Assembly (NCBI RefSeq): GCF_008015755.1
Contig: NZ_SSGF01000005.1
Span: 23,731-87,730, forward strand
Source: Methylophilus sp.
GTDB taxonomy: Bacteria; Pseudomonadota; Gammaproteobacteria; Burkholderiales; Methylophilaceae
Reading direction: 5' to 3'
DNA length: 64,000 bases
The notes beneath the pieces are model-generated. The model saw only the letters and a list, made by a program, of their open reading frames with translations, had not been told where the DNA came from and did no database searches. Each line of letters starts with the position of its first letter. Position 1 is the first letter of the stretch. Below, in pieces: positions 21,911 to 31,055 of the stretch. The position numbers were made by a program, and so were the translations under genes.

Positions 21911-22462
21911 TCAGGATTGCAAGGCGCGAATCTCTGGCAGATTACGCCACCAGCCGTACACATCCATGCCGCAGCCAAACACATAGCGGTTAGGCACGGT
22001 TAACCCCACCACATCCGCCTGTAGCGGTTTTTGCAGACCATTGTCTTTTTCAGTGAGCACGGCGGTGATGACACGGCTTGCCCCGGCCTGCTGGCAATAT
22101 TCAACCACCGCGGCCAGTGTGATCCCTTCATCCAGAATATCGTCTAGCACCACCACCGTTTGCCCGGCCAGATCCAGCTCTGGCTGTTTGCTCCAGACAA
22201 TCTCTTGGCCGGCCGTGCCGTGATAACGGTTGGCTTGCAGGTAATCCAGTCGGGCTGGTATCGCCAGGCGACTCATTAACTGCCCGGACAAGTATAAACC
22301 GCCGCGCATCACACATAACAGCACCACTGACTGCTTGTCGGATAAGTGGTAATGTAATTGATCAGCCATGCGATCAATCGCAAGGCTGACCTCGGCGGCG
22401 GTAAATACCACCTCCGAGTGAGCAATCCATAAATCTGGCGGCTGTGTCGCGGCTGCAGACAT
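21911..22462 (-). CDS. hpt: Hypoxanthine-guanine phosphoribosyltransferase
   Basis: A 183-residue purine salvage enzyme that joins hypoxanthine (and probably guanine) to PRPP. The PRPP loop VVVLDDILDEGITL, the substrate loop region VVLLCVMRGGLYLSGQLM and the C-terminal VGLTVPNRYVFGCGMDVYGWWRNLPEI are clear. The N-terminus is a little divergent from E. coli Hpt. It lies 5 bases downstream of galU on the same strand, so the pair is likely co-transcribed. Confidence 0.88.
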   Translation of the reverse strand: MSAAATQPPDLWIAHSEVVFTAAEVSLAIDRMADQLHYHLSDKQSVVLLCVMRGGLYLSGQLMSRLAIPARLDYLQANRYHGTAGQEIVWSKQPELDLAGQTVVVLDDILDEGITLAAVVEYCQQAGASRVITAVLTEKDNGLQKPLQADVVGLTVPNRYVFGCGMDVYGWWRNLPEIRALQS

Positions 22463-22467
22463 ACGAC

Positions 22468-23337
22468 TTAGATGTCTAAGGTCTTCAAGTAGCTTCTAAA
22501 GCTGTCGGCAATTTCTGGATGTTTTAAGCCCAGCTCAACGTTAGCCTGCATAAAGCCGAGTTTGCTACCGCAGTCGTAGCGTTTGCCTTTGTAGCGATAA
22601 GCCATGACTTTCTCGTGGGCCATCAACGCAGAAATGCCGTCCGTCAGCTGAATCTCGCCACCCTTGCCTGGTTTTACATGCTCCAGACAATCAAAAATGC
22701 GTGGGCTTAATACATAGCGGCCAACCACAGCCAGATTAGAAGGCGCTTCTTCTGGTTTTGGTTTTTCTACCATGCCTTTTACTTCCAACAAGTCTTCTGT
22801 GAGGGCAACAGCATCTACCACCCCATAGCTGCTGGTTTCTTCCGGCGCCACGGTTTCAATGCCTAAAATCGAGCATTGTTGTTCGGCATACATATCGACC
22901 ATTTGTTTAGTAATAGACACATCGCCTACCAGCAAATCGTCCGCCAGCAACACGGCAAATGGCTCGTTACCGACGACGGGCTTAGCACATAACACCGCAT
23001 GGCCCAGACCTAATGCCTGTGACTGGCGGATAAATACGCAACTGACGCCTTTTGGCAAAATGCTGTGCACGATGTCGAGCAGTTTTTGTTTGCCCGCGGC
23101 TTCGAGCTCAGCTTCTAGCTCATAAGCTTTGTCAAAATGGTCGGCAATCGAGCGTTTGTTACGGCCGGTGATAAAAATCAGCTCAGTGGCACCGGCGGCA
23201 ATCGCCTCTTCTGCCGCATATTGAATCAGCGGTTTATCCACCACAGGCAGCATCTCTTTGGGGCTGGCTTTAGTCGCTGGCAAGAAACGGGTGCCTAGCC
23301 CTGCCACTGGAAACACTGCTTTTGTAATTTTTTTCAT
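22468..23337 (-). CDS. galU: UTP--glucose-1-phosphate uridylyltransferase
   Basis: A 289-residue nucleotidyltransferase that makes UDP-glucose for polysaccharide and lipopolysaccharide synthesis. The signature [37 protein letters not shown], the UTP-binding [16 protein letters not shown] region (AVLLADDLL) and [33 protein letters not shown] match GalU. Length is typical. It is followed by hpt and preceded by a sugar-transporter-like SemiSWEET gene, a suggestive but unproven metabolic neighbourhood. Confidence 0.96.
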   Translation of the reverse strand: MKKITKAVFPVAGLGTRFLPATKASPKEMLPVVDKPLIQYAAEEAIAAGATELIFITGRNKRSIADHFDKAYELEAELEAAGKQKLLDIVHSILPKGVSCVFIRQSQALGLGHAVLCAKPVVGNEPFAVLLADDLLVGDVSITKQMVDMYAEQQCSILGIETVAPEETSSYGVVDAVALTEDLLEVKGMVEKPKPEEAPSNLAVVGRYVLSPRIFDCLEHVKPGKGGEIQLTDGISALMAHEKVMAYRYKGKRYDCGSKLGFMQANVELGLKHPEIADSFRSYLKTLDI

Positions 23338-23382
23338 GGTCGTATCCTAGTAAAAATAATAATAAAAATAATCAAAAATGAT

Positions 23383-23649
23383 CTAAATATTGAGTATGGA
23401 TTTTAATTTTAATAACAGCACGGCACTCGCCAGCAGTGCCGTGATCGCATTCGCAACAATCACCGGCCAATCCTGAATCAGGATGCCATAAACCAGCCAC
23501 AGCAACACGCCCACTGTAAAAATGGTATACATGGGCAATGAAATACCGCTTAAGTCTCGGGTGCGCCATGATTTTAGCACTTGAGGGACAAATGCTAGCG
23601 TAGTACACACCGCCGCTATTGAGCCAATACAGGTGGTTAGCGTCATCAT
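23383..23649 (-). CDS. SemiSWEET-type sugar transporter
   Basis: An 88-residue membrane protein with three helices, the minimal MtN3/PQ-loop unit. The PQ motif occurs in [28 protein letters not shown], followed by [13 protein letters not shown]. Bacterial SemiSWEETs dimerise to form a bidirectional sugar channel-like transporter. The substrate is unknown. Its start codon overlaps the uvrB stop by four bases, indicating translational coupling, and galU lies 45 bases downstream. Confidence 0.9.
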   Translation of the reverse strand: MMTLTTCIGSIAAVCTTLAFVPQVLKSWRTRDLSGISLPMYTIFTVGVLLWLVYGILIQDWPVIVANAITALLASAVLLLKLKSILNI

Positions 23650-25679
23650 TTTAAATCTTCTACTTCGGCACCAAACGTCTGCAACTTGAGCTTTTTCAAC
23701 TGGTCACGGTACTGCGCTGCTTTTTCAAATTCCAGGTTTTTGGCCGCGTCGTGCATGGCTTTTTCGATCCGCTTGAGCTCTTTAGTCAAGGTTTTTTCGC
23801 TCATGCTTTCATAGCTGGCTTGCTCTTGTGCGGCTTTACGTTCACGCTGGGCTTCGTCTTTGTCATACACGCCATCAATAATATCCTTGATGCGTTTGGT
23901 CACGCCCTTAGGCGTAATGCCATGCTCGGCATTAAAGGCCAATTGGATGGTGCGTCTGCGGTCGGCTTCATCCATCGCCAGCTTCATGCTGCGTGTAATC
24001 TTGTTGCCGTAAAAAATCACTTTGCCGTTGAGGTTACGCGCCGCGCGGCCCGCAGTTTGAATCAATGAGCGCTCAGAGCGTAAAAAACCTTCTTTGTCAG
24101 CATCGAGTACGGCGACCAGCGATACCTCAGGAATATCCAGGCCCTCGCGCAACAGGTTAATCCCCACCAGCACATCAAACTCACCCAGGCGCAAGTCGCG
24201 GATAATCTCCACGCGCTCGACTGTATCAATATCACTGTGCAGATAGCGCACTTTGACGCCATGCTCGCTTAAATAATCGGTCAAATCCTCGGCCATGCGT
24301 TTGGTCAGCGTGGTAGCCAACACGCGCTCACCCACAGCCACGCGCAATTTAATCTCGCCGAGCAAATCATCCACTTGCGTATCCGCCGGTTTGACCGTGA
24401 TTTCAGGGTCCACCAAGCCAGTTGGGCGCGCGATCATTTCGACCACTTGCTGTTGGTGATTTTTTTCGTACTCAGAAGGGGTCGCCGACACGAACACGCA
24501 CTGGCGCATAATGCGCTCAAACTCTTCAAACTTAAGCGGCCGGTTATCCATAGCCGAAGGCAAACGCCAGCCATAATCCACCAGGTTGGATTTACGCGAG
24601 CGGTCACCCAGATACATGCCGCCGACTTGCGGCACGGTGACGTGGCTTTCATCAATAATCATCAACGCCTGCTCAGGCAAATAATCAATCAGGGTTGGCG
24701 GCGGGTCACCCGGATTGCGCCGGGTTAAATGGCGGCTGTAGTTTTCAATGCCTTTACAAAAACCAATCTCGTTGAGCATTTCGAGGTCAAACCGCGTGCG
24801 TTGCTCTATACGTTGCGCCTCAACCAGTTTGTTTTCGCTCAAGAAAAAACTCACGCGCTGACGCAACTCTTCTTTAATAGTTTCCATCGCCTGCACGGTC
24901 GCCTCACGCGCCGTCACATAATGACTGGAAGGAAAAATACGGAAGTTATGGATTTTATTAAAGACCTGCCCAGTGAGCGGATCAAACAACTGGATGCTAT
25001 CGATTTCGTCATCAAACAGACTGATACGCACGGCGGTTTCGCTGTTTTCTGACGGAAACACATCGATAATATCGCCACGCACCCTGAAGCAACCGCGGCT
25101 GAAATCAAAATCGTTGCGGTCGTACTGCATGTTAATCAACTGCGTCACAATGTCTTTTTGCGCGACTTTTTTACCCTGATGAATATGCAGTACCATGCCA
25201 TGGTATTCACCGGGATCACCAATACCGTAAATGGCGGACACCGTCGCCACAATCACCGTATCTTCACGCTCCAGAATCGCTTTCGTGGCCGACAAGCGCA
25301 TCTGTTCGATGTGTTCATTAATACTGGAATCTTTTTCAATAAACAAATCACGCGAAGGCACGTAGGCTTCGGGCTGGTAATAGTCGTAATAACTGACAAA
25401 ATACTCGACCGCGTTGTTAGGAAAAAACTCCCTGAATTCGCTATACAGCTGCGCGGCCAGCGTTTTGTTAGGCGCCATCACGATGGCCGGTTTGCCGGTA
25501 CGGGCAATCACATTGGCCATGGTGTAGGTTTTGCCCGAGCCGGTCACACCGAGCAAGGTTTGAAATTTCAAGCCATCCTCAATGCCTTGCGTCAGTTTTT
25601 CAATCGCCTGAGGCTGATCGCCAGCAGGTGGAAACGGCTGGTGTAATTCGTATTTGCTGCCCGGAAAAGTGACGATCAC
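23646..25679 (-). CDS. uvrB: UvrABC system protein B
   Basis: A full-length 677-residue helicase-like damage-verification subunit of nucleotide excision repair. It has Walker A in [15 protein letters not shown], the beta-hairpin region [21 protein letters not shown], later helicase motifs ([23 protein letters not shown]) and the C-terminal UVR motif ([16 protein letters not shown]) that contacts UvrC. It is the upstream gene of a leftward run that continues with the SemiSWEET, galU and hpt. Confidence 0.98.
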   Translation of the reverse strand: MIVTFPGSKYELHQPFPPAGDQPQAIEKLTQGIEDGLKFQTLLGVTGSGKTYTMANVIARTGKPAIVMAPNKTLAAQLYSEFREFFPNNAVEYFVSYYDYYQPEAYVPSRDLFIEKDSSINEHIEQMRLSATKAILEREDTVIVATVSAIYGIGDPGEYHGMVLHIHQGKKVAQKDIVTQLINMQYDRNDFDFSRGCFRVRGDIIDVFPSENSETAVRISLFDDEIDSIQLFDPLTGQVFNKIHNFRIFPSSHYVTAREATVQAMETIKEELRQRVSFFLSENKLVEAQRIEQRTRFDLEMLNEIGFCKGIENYSRHLTRRNPGDPPPTLIDYLPEQALMIIDESHVTVPQVGGMYLGDRSRKSNLVDYGWRLPSAMDNRPLKFEEFERIMRQCVFVSATPSEYEKNHQQQVVEMIARPTGLVDPEITVKPADTQVDDLLGEIKLRVAVGERVLATTLTKRMAEDLTDYLSEHGVKVRYLHSDIDTVERVEIIRDLRLGEFDVLVGINLLREGLDIPEVSLVAVLDADKEGFLRSERSLIQTAGRAARNLNGKVIFYGNKITRSMKLAMDEADRRRTIQLAFNAEHGITPKGVTKRIKDIIDGVYDKDEAQRERKAAQEQASYESMSEKTLTKELKRIEKAMHDAAKNLEFEKAAQYRDQLKKLKLQTFGAEVEDLK

Positions 25680-25838
25680 AAGAACAATCTGGAAACAAGA
25701 ATGGTATAAATAATATTTTAACTGTTTTTTGTAGTCACAAGCGCAGGATTTACAATTTTCGCGGATGTTTGCCGTCTGAACTTTTATCGCAAGAATCAGT
25801 CATTTTACAAACGCCAAAATAGCCTCTCGGGAGATCAC

Positions 25839-26855
25839 GTGAAACACTTGTTTTTAGCATGCATGCTACTCAGCACATCCGTTGCCAACGCTTATAACCA
25901 GCAGGCACTGATGGAGGCCTATTTTGGTGTCGTCATGATCCGTGGCTACAATATGGACGGGGGCATGGCGTACGGCTCTGGCGTGGTCGTCGCAGATAAC
26001 AGCGTCGTCACCAACTGCCATGTGTTACGCGCCACCAAGCAACCCTGGGTGTCGCGCGGCGAGGATAGTTACCCAATCACCGAAGTGCGTGCCGATGCCT
26101 GGCACGACCTCTGTTTGATCACCACCCACAATATGCCGTTTAAACCGGTGCTGCGCGGCAGCAGTCTCAGCCTCGCGCGCGGTCAGGAAATCACTGCTAT
26201 CGGCCACTCTAATGGTGTGCCAGCACCCATTACCTCAGTGGGCGAAATTCAGGGGCTTTACCCAACACAACCAGGCAATATGATACGCAGCAGCGCCAAG
26301 TTTCTCATGGGTGCCAGCGGCAGCGGCCTGTTTGATATGGACGGCCGATTGGTTGGCATCAATACCTTTAAAACCGCAGGCAACGGCGGCAGTATCCACT
26401 TTGCGCTACCTGTAGAGTGGCTGGAAACACTGGCCAAAATGCCAGCCAGCACTGAGTTTCCAGTGCACGGCAAAGCACTCTGGGAAGAGGATGAAGACAA
26501 AAAGCCTTTTTATATGCGTGCCGCGGTGCCCGAGTCACGCCAAGACTGGCCCGCCCTGCAAAAAGTGAGCAGTCTGTGGACACAACAAGAGCCGACCAGC
26601 GCCGATGCCTGGTTTAGTCTGGGCCTGGCACAGCTCTCATTAAAACAATTTGATGCTGCTGCCAGCGCACTGGATCAAGCGGTGAGCCTGGACCCGGAAT
26701 TTATAGAAGCCTGGTTCCGGCGTGGCGAAGCTGCTCAACAACTCGGCGATCAGCAAACCGTGCAAAAAATTGAGACGCAATTACAAAAAATTGATCCTTT
26801 GCTCGCCTCTGCTTATCAGGCTTACCTCACTTGCGACAAACACTGCCAAAAATAA
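25839..26855 (+). CDS. Secreted trypsin-like serine protease with C-terminal TPR
   Basis: A 338-residue protein that starts with GTG at 25839. A signal peptide (LFLACMLLSTSVANA) precedes a chymotrypsin-fold protease with a plausible catalytic triad: His in VVTNCHVL, Asp in WHDLCLI and Ser in MGASGSGLFD. Two TPR-like repeats follow (AWFSLGLAQLSLKQFDAAASALDQAVSLDPEFIEAWFRRGEAAQQLGD). There is no PDZ domain, unlike DegP/DegS. A periplasmic location with protein-protein interaction through the TPRs is inferred. The substrate is unknown. Confidence 0.85.
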   Translation: MKHLFLACMLLSTSVANAYNQQALMEAYFGVVMIRGYNMDGGMAYGSGVVVADNSVVTNCHVLRATKQPWVSRGEDSYPITEVRADAWHDLCLITTHNMPFKPVLRGSSLSLARGQEITAIGHSNGVPAPITSVGEIQGLYPTQPGNMIRSSAKFLMGASGSGLFDMDGRLVGINTFKTAGNGGSIHFALPVEWLETLAKMPASTEFPVHGKALWEEDEDKKPFYMRAAVPESRQDWPALQKVSSLWTQQEPTSADAWFSLGLAQLSLKQFDAAASALDQAVSLDPEFIEAWFRRGEAAQQLGDQQTVQKIETQLQKIDPLLASAYQAYLTCDKHCQK

Positions 26856-26995
26856 CGGGTTGATTATTTTAGAAAAAACCAGGCGCTGCCGCTTCCACAG
26901 CCTTGGTTTTTTGCGTAAAATATTGCGTTTTTCAATTTTTTGCAGTCCGCCATGCGCGGTCTGTTTACGCATCGTCGACCTACAAGGAAGCAATC

Positions 26996-28207
26996 TTGAG
27001 CCAAGCTGCCGCCATCGTGCTGTCTGCACGTGTGTTATCCATTAAAGAATCCCCAACTTTGGCTATTACTGCCAAAGCTGCCAAGTATAAATCCGAAGGT
27101 CGCCCGATTATTGGCTTGGCTGCAGGTGAACCAGACTTTGATACGCCACAGCATATTAAAGATGCTGCCAAAGCCGCGATTGACGCTGGTTATACTAAAT
27201 ACACACCAGTCAGCGGTATTCCCTCGCTGAAAAAAGCCATTGTTAACAAGTTTAAAAACGAAAACGGCTTTGACTACGCCTTAAACGAAGTGATTGTCGG
27301 CGTCGGTGGCAAGCAAACCATTTTCAACCTGTGCCTGGCCGTGTTAAACCCCGGCGATGAAGTGATTGTGCCTGCGCCTTACTGGGTCAGCTATGCCGAC
27401 ATTGCCATGGTAGCCGAAGCCAAACCGGTGATTATTGAGTGCGGCATTGAGCAAGGCTTTAAATTGCTGCCCGCGCAACTCGAAGCCGCGATTAACGCCA
27501 ACACCAAACTGGTGATGTTCAACTCGCCTTCTAACCCAACCGGCGCTGTGTATACGCTGGACGAGTTAAAAGCCTTGGGTGAAGTGTTGCTCAAACATCC
27601 ACACGTATTAATTGCCACCGATGATATGTATGAGCACGTCAACCTGACGGGCGACAAATTCCATAACATCCTCAATGCAGCACCAGACCTGAAAGACCGC
27701 TGCATTGTGTTGAATGGTGTTTCAAAAGCGTATTCCATGACTGGCTGGCGGATTGGTTATGCGGCAGGCCCAGCTTACATCATCAAAGCGATGGAAATCC
27801 TGCAAAGCCAGTCCACCAGCAACCCGGCCTCGATTTCGCAATATGCGGCCGAAGCAGCGCTGAGCGGCTCACAAGACTGTATCAAGCCAATGGTCGCTGC
27901 GTTCCGCGAACGTCACAAATATGTGGTTGACCGCTTTAACGCAATACCAGGCCTCAGCTGTTTAATGGCAGGCGGGGCGTTCTACGCCTTCCCAGATGCG
28001 CGTCAGGCAATTGCCAGCCTGCACCAGGCAGGCAAAATCAACGCTGCCACAGACATGGCCCTGGCTGAATACCTGCTGGAACAACACAATGTCGCCGTCG
28101 TCCCAGGCTCAGCCTTTGGCGCAGAAGGCTACTTCCGCATCTCGTTTGCCACCAGCATGGAAAACCTGCGCGAAGCACTCGATCGCATTGAAAAAGCGTT
28201 GAGCTAA
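26996..28207 (+). CDS. Pyridoxal-phosphate aspartate-type aminotransferase
   Basis: A 403-residue class I aminotransferase. The start is the TTG at 26996, which has AAGGAA 7 bases upstream; the longer frame from 26903 has no ribosome binding site and no homology-like content. Key elements are AGEPDFDTPQHI, the cofactor region NSPSNPTGAVYTLDELKAL, the PLP lysine in VLNGVSKAYSMTGWRIGYAAGP and the substrate Arg in GYFRISFATS. Close to AspC/AatA-type aspartate or aspartate/prephenate aminotransferases; the exact substrate range cannot be told from sequence. Confidence 0.92.
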   Translation: MSQAAAIVLSARVLSIKESPTLAITAKAAKYKSEGRPIIGLAAGEPDFDTPQHIKDAAKAAIDAGYTKYTPVSGIPSLKKAIVNKFKNENGFDYALNEVIVGVGGKQTIFNLCLAVLNPGDEVIVPAPYWVSYADIAMVAEAKPVIIECGIEQGFKLLPAQLEAAINANTKLVMFNSPSNPTGAVYTLDELKALGEVLLKHPHVLIATDDMYEHVNLTGDKFHNILNAAPDLKDRCIVLNGVSKAYSMTGWRIGYAAGPAYIIKAMEILQSQSTSNPASISQYAAEAALSGSQDCIKPMVAAFRERHKYVVDRFNAIPGLSCLMAGGAFYAFPDARQAIASLHQAGKINAATDMALAEYLLEQHNVAVVPGSAFGAEGYFRISFATSMENLREALDRIEKALS

Positions 28208-28225
28208 GCAGTAACGGTAAGTCAT

Positions 28226-28252
28226 AAAAAAAGCGCCCAAGGGCGCTTTTTT
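28226..28252. terminator. Bidirectional terminator after the aminotransferase
   Basis: AAAAAAGCGCCC and GGGCGCTTTTTT form a compact stem with A- and T-runs on both sides, ending the aminotransferase gene and the convergent gene at 28271. Confidence 0.9.
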
Positions 28253-28270
28253 ATTTGAATATTCAAAGCA

Positions 28271-28810
28271 TTAATCTTTAATAAAATCTTTCAGCAAGTT
28301 TTGCTGCAAGGCCACGTCGCTAGGCAGACCCGTGCTTGCCATCAGATCAACCACCTCGCTCACCGGCAGGCTGGCAGATTGCACAGTTGCAGACGCATGA
28401 TCCTGAATCAAATCCTCAATGTGCAGCGCAACCGGGGCCTCTGCCGCAAAGGCGCTAAAGCTGGCACTTTCTGGCATCGTCTCTAGTAACGTAGACAAAT
28501 CCAGCACATCATCTTTAGACTGAATCGCAGACAGCACTTGCTGCAACAACCAAGGATTCACCGCGTCATCACTGCTATTAGCCACAAAGTCGGCACCCAG
28601 CTGCGCGCTTAACGTAATCGTCTGCGACTCACTCACCTGCACCATGCCACCCACAGTGGTTTCAACGGTCACCGCTGCACCGTGACTGGTCACCAAGCGG
28701 TCACCCTCACGCAACCAGTCTCCGGCTGCCAGCTGATGATGCTGGCCGCGGGCATCAATCACCTCAGCCACGCCATCTACACTTGCAATTTTCCCAACCA
28801 TGGTTCGCAT
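28271..28810 (-). CDS. Stand-alone LapA-type retention-module protein
   Basis: About 179 residues from the ATG at 28810, preceded by AGGAG. The first about 100 residues (VGKIASVDGVAEVIDARGQHHQLAAGDWLREGDRLVTSHGAAVTVE and onward) resemble the N-terminal retention module that holds LapA-type giant adhesins in the outer membrane pore. The remainder is acidic and helical. No repeat region or secretion signal follows, so the protein is only a small fraction of an adhesin's size. No LapG-type TAAG cleavage site is visible. It might be a degenerate adhesin start, a regulator or an independent protein. No lapBCDEG-type genes are nearby. Confidence 0.6.
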   Translation of the reverse strand: MRTMVGKIASVDGVAEVIDARGQHHQLAAGDWLREGDRLVTSHGAAVTVETTVGGMVQVSESQTITLSAQLGADFVANSSDDAVNPWLLQQVLSAIQSKDDVLDLSTLLETMPESASFSAFAAEAPVALHIEDLIQDHASATVQSASLPVSEVVDLMASTGLPSDVALQQNLLKDFIKD

Positions 28811-29031
28811 CATATTCTCCTGACCAACATTATAAGTCAACACCCTGACAAAGCCTCGGCTGTCAAGGCTTTAAGTCGCCAATATTACAAAAATTTGCTT
28901 AAAGCGAGGCGCTGGCAAGCCATTTCTGCATACCGATTTGTCAACCACAAAAAATATAAAATATTTCGCAAAAAGTGGTTGACCAAGGGGCGTGGTCTCA
29001 GTAATATAGCGCCTTCAAACGACGTACCGAT

Positions 29032-29107
29032 TCCTCAATAGCTCAGTCGGTAGAGCGCCGGACTGTTAATCCGTAGGTCCCTGGTTCGAGCCCAGGTTGA
29101 GGAGCCA
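29032..29107 (+). tRNA. tRNA-Asn (GTT)
   Basis: Acceptor arms TCCTCAA and TTGAGGA pair, CCA is encoded, the D-arm GCTCAGTCGGTAGAGC and T-loop GGTTCGAGCC are canonical, and the anticodon loop CTGTTAA gives anticodon GTT. A terminator follows directly. Confidence 0.97.
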
Positions 29108-29110
29108 AAT

Positions 29111-29143
29111 AAAAAAGGCCTTGCAGAAATGCGAGGCTTTTTG
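29111..29143 (+). terminator. Terminator after tRNA-Asn
   Basis: GCCTTGCA and TGCGAGGC pair (one G-U) around GAAA, followed by TTTTTGCTTT. Confidence 0.85.
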
Positions 29144-29227
29144 CTTTATTGGTCGCTCATGATGTCTCGCAAGAACATCATATCTGTGCCACCTGTATGA
29201 CTGACGGTTTGTGCACGCGCACCCTAC

Positions 29228-30469
29228 TTACGCTTCTCGAATAAATGCCAGCTGTCTATCCAGGCACTGCTGCACTCTTTTCATCAACACATCACCACCG
29301 CCCAACTTTTCTACTATCGGCAATAACTGTAGACGTGCTTTCTCTTCAATGTCGTCTATGATGGCTTTGGCAGCCGGCTCATTAATACCGAAGTGTGGTG
29401 CCGCACGCATGGCTAAACTAAGCTTGGCAAGATTGTTGCCAGGAAAAATAGCCAGGGCCTGGTAATGGACATTGCTCAGTTGCATCACCATATCAAACGC
29501 GGGGGACAGTTGATATTGATTGCCTTTGACATGCAGCATGCCATGATTTTTGACGTGATCATCCGTATTGTCGATGATGAGGTTGAAAACCATTCTGCGG
29601 TAGAGCTGATTTAAATCGTGCTCGGGGTTGGCCGAAATCTGCCTGATCACTTGCGCGAATTCAATATAGCTACCGTCATTCGAGCGATATGGCACATCCA
29701 GCAATGCAGAGGCTGAGAGGTAATGGATGCGAGTTTCAGCATCCACGTTGCCAGTGCGGTCAAAACGTTGCACTAACAAAGCATGCCCGCGATGTATCCG
29801 CTCCAGCTTATGTGGCGGCACGTCTATGCCACAGCGTGCGGCCAGTGCCAGCACCGCGGCCTCAAGCAACTCCACATCGTGGTCATCGCTGCTTGCCGGA
29901 AATTTTGCTATCCATCTTTTATGGTCATGGACGAAATCTGCTTTGGGCCTGGCCCCACCCAGACTGCCCCCTTTATTAAGCAGCCGACGCAGGGGCAAGG
30001 GAATCTCCATAGCGACTTCGAGTCGCTTGACTGCCTCCGCCATGTCATCGAGCGAAAAGAGCTCATTGTCCGCCGCTTGTAGTGTGATCGGTAAGGTCTC
30101 GGCAAAAGTCATGGCGCCAACGCGGTCAGCATTTGTCAGCAGCAGCACATCAATATCATCGAGTGAGCGCCCCTGCTGCGACTCGAGCACTTTGCGGCCC
30201 CAGGCATCCGGCAAAGCATCACCCAGCGTCAGCGGTAACGCACCGCCGTCACGCACGCGACGCTCGGCCACGCTGACGACCTCATTTTTAAGCGGCAGAT
30301 GTAACGGATTTAATGCAAAAGCATCAGACGCGGCCAAAAATCGGGTGCCATAAGCCAATTGGCTGGACTCAATCACGCCTCTGCGCGCAAGTTTCAATAT
30401 TGCCGCGGGTCTGACATCGCTATCGAAACTGGCAGCCAGACCGATATAAATGGTGCGATTAGAAATCAC
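29228..30469 (-). CDS. hipA: HipA-family serine/threonine kinase toxin
   Basis: About 413 residues from a GTG at 30469 that has GAGGA upstream and overlaps the end of the antitoxin gene; an ATG at 30496 is the alternative. HipA features are the Gly-rich loop LNKGGSLGGARPKADF (about residues 165-179), IAKFPASSDDHDVELLEAA, the catalytic NTDDHVKN at about 301-308 and the metal-binding Asp in LSPAFDMVM. In E. coli HipA phosphorylates glutamyl-tRNA synthetase and causes persistence. Here the kinase residues look intact, so an active toxin is plausible. It is co-encoded with the helix-turn-helix gene upstream. Confidence 0.9.
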   Translation of the reverse strand: MISNRTIYIGLAASFDSDVRPAAILKLARRGVIESSQLAYGTRFLAASDAFALNPLHLPLKNEVVSVAERRVRDGGALPLTLGDALPDAWGRKVLESQQGRSLDDIDVLLLTNADRVGAMTFAETLPITLQAADNELFSLDDMAEAVKRLEVAMEIPLPLRRLLNKGGSLGGARPKADFVHDHKRWIAKFPASSDDHDVELLEAAVLALAARCGIDVPPHKLERIHRGHALLVQRFDRTGNVDAETRIHYLSASALLDVPYRSNDGSYIEFAQVIRQISANPEHDLNQLYRRMVFNLIIDNTDDHVKNHGMLHVKGNQYQLSPAFDMVMQLSNVHYQALAIFPGNNLAKLSLAMRAAPHFGINEPAAKAIIDDIEEKARLQLLPIVEKLGGGDVLMKRVQQCLDRQLAFIREA

Positions 30470-30803
30470 GCTCGTCCTCTGAGATGACTGTGGCATCGGT
30501 TACGCCAGATTTTTTTCTGGCGCGAATATGTGCACTCGCATTCACGGGGACAGGCGCAACAGCCTCCAGACTGTCTAATTGGCCAAACAGCCACAATGCA
30601 TTGGCAATAATGCCCACACTCGCGCTAGGTTTGCCAGCCTCAATCGCCCGGTAAGTGTTCTGCGAACAGAGCAAGCGGCTTGCCATCTCTTTCACTGTCC
30701 AGCCCAAAGCCACGCGATTGGCACGCAGGCGCAGACCTAGCGTTTCTAATGCAATTAGCACATCTAGGTTCGCACTCGCTAGTGAATTTGTTTTTTTAGA
30801 CAT
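30459..30803 (-). CDS. hipB: HipB-like helix-turn-helix antitoxin
   Basis: About 114 residues from the ATG at 30803 (a TTG lies one codon upstream). An XRE-type helix-turn-helix is visible in LGLRLRANRVALGWTVKEMASRLLCSQNTYRAIEAGKPSASVGIIANALWLFGQ. The C-terminal tail (HIRARKKSGVTDATVISEDERDF) is longer than in E. coli HipB (88 residues). No good Shine-Dalgarno sequence precedes the ATG. It overlaps hipA by 11 bases, the usual antitoxin-first arrangement, and probably represses its own promoter. Confidence 0.85.
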   Translation of the reverse strand: MSKKTNSLASANLDVLIALETLGLRLRANRVALGWTVKEMASRLLCSQNTYRAIEAGKPSASVGIIANALWLFGQLDSLEAVAPVPVNASAHIRARKKSGVTDATVISEDERDF

Positions 30804-30823
30804 CAATAAATTAATACTTAATA

Positions 30824-30863
30824 AACTTAAAGTTCATTATATTGCGTTTTTATACGAAATCAA
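30824..30863 (-). promoter_or_regulatory. Promoter and dyad of the hipBA module
   Basis: On the minus strand TTGATT (30858-30863) and a perfect TATAAT (30836-30841) are separated by 16 bases. The dyad AACTTTAAGTT lies just downstream of the -10 element, in the position of an autorepression operator. Confidence 0.6.
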
Positions 30864-30894
30864 TGCATTTTTAAGCAGCGTGATTGGGCAGTAC

Positions 30895-30909
30895 TTTGAA
30901 TCATTCAAA
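30895..30909. promoter_or_regulatory. Short perfect dyad upstream of the bd oxidase operon
   Basis: TTTGAATCATTCAAA is a perfect dyad about 150 bases before cydA. It resembles an FNR/CRP-type half-site arrangement (TTGA...TCAA), but the spacing is shorter than the canonical 14-base FNR box. A regulator is not identified. Confidence 0.35.
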
Positions 30910-31055
30910 TGAATCGCTTGCTCGCCCGTAAAACTTATTGCCAGCAATATGAGTCAATACTGATAATATTTCTCGCCGAGTGATTTCCACTTAATGAGCG
31001 CAGGCACGCGAATTCCCGCCCGTGCGAATATTGCCAGTGATGTAAAAGGATATGT

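Noticed and set aside
26903..26995. Extended N-terminus of the aminotransferase
   Set aside because: The region before the TTG at 26996 has no ribosome binding site and its sequence does not look like the family N-terminus.
31000..31055. Riboswitch before cydA
   Set aside because: No conserved riboswitch core was seen; only a short dyad farther upstream and a normal ribosome binding site.
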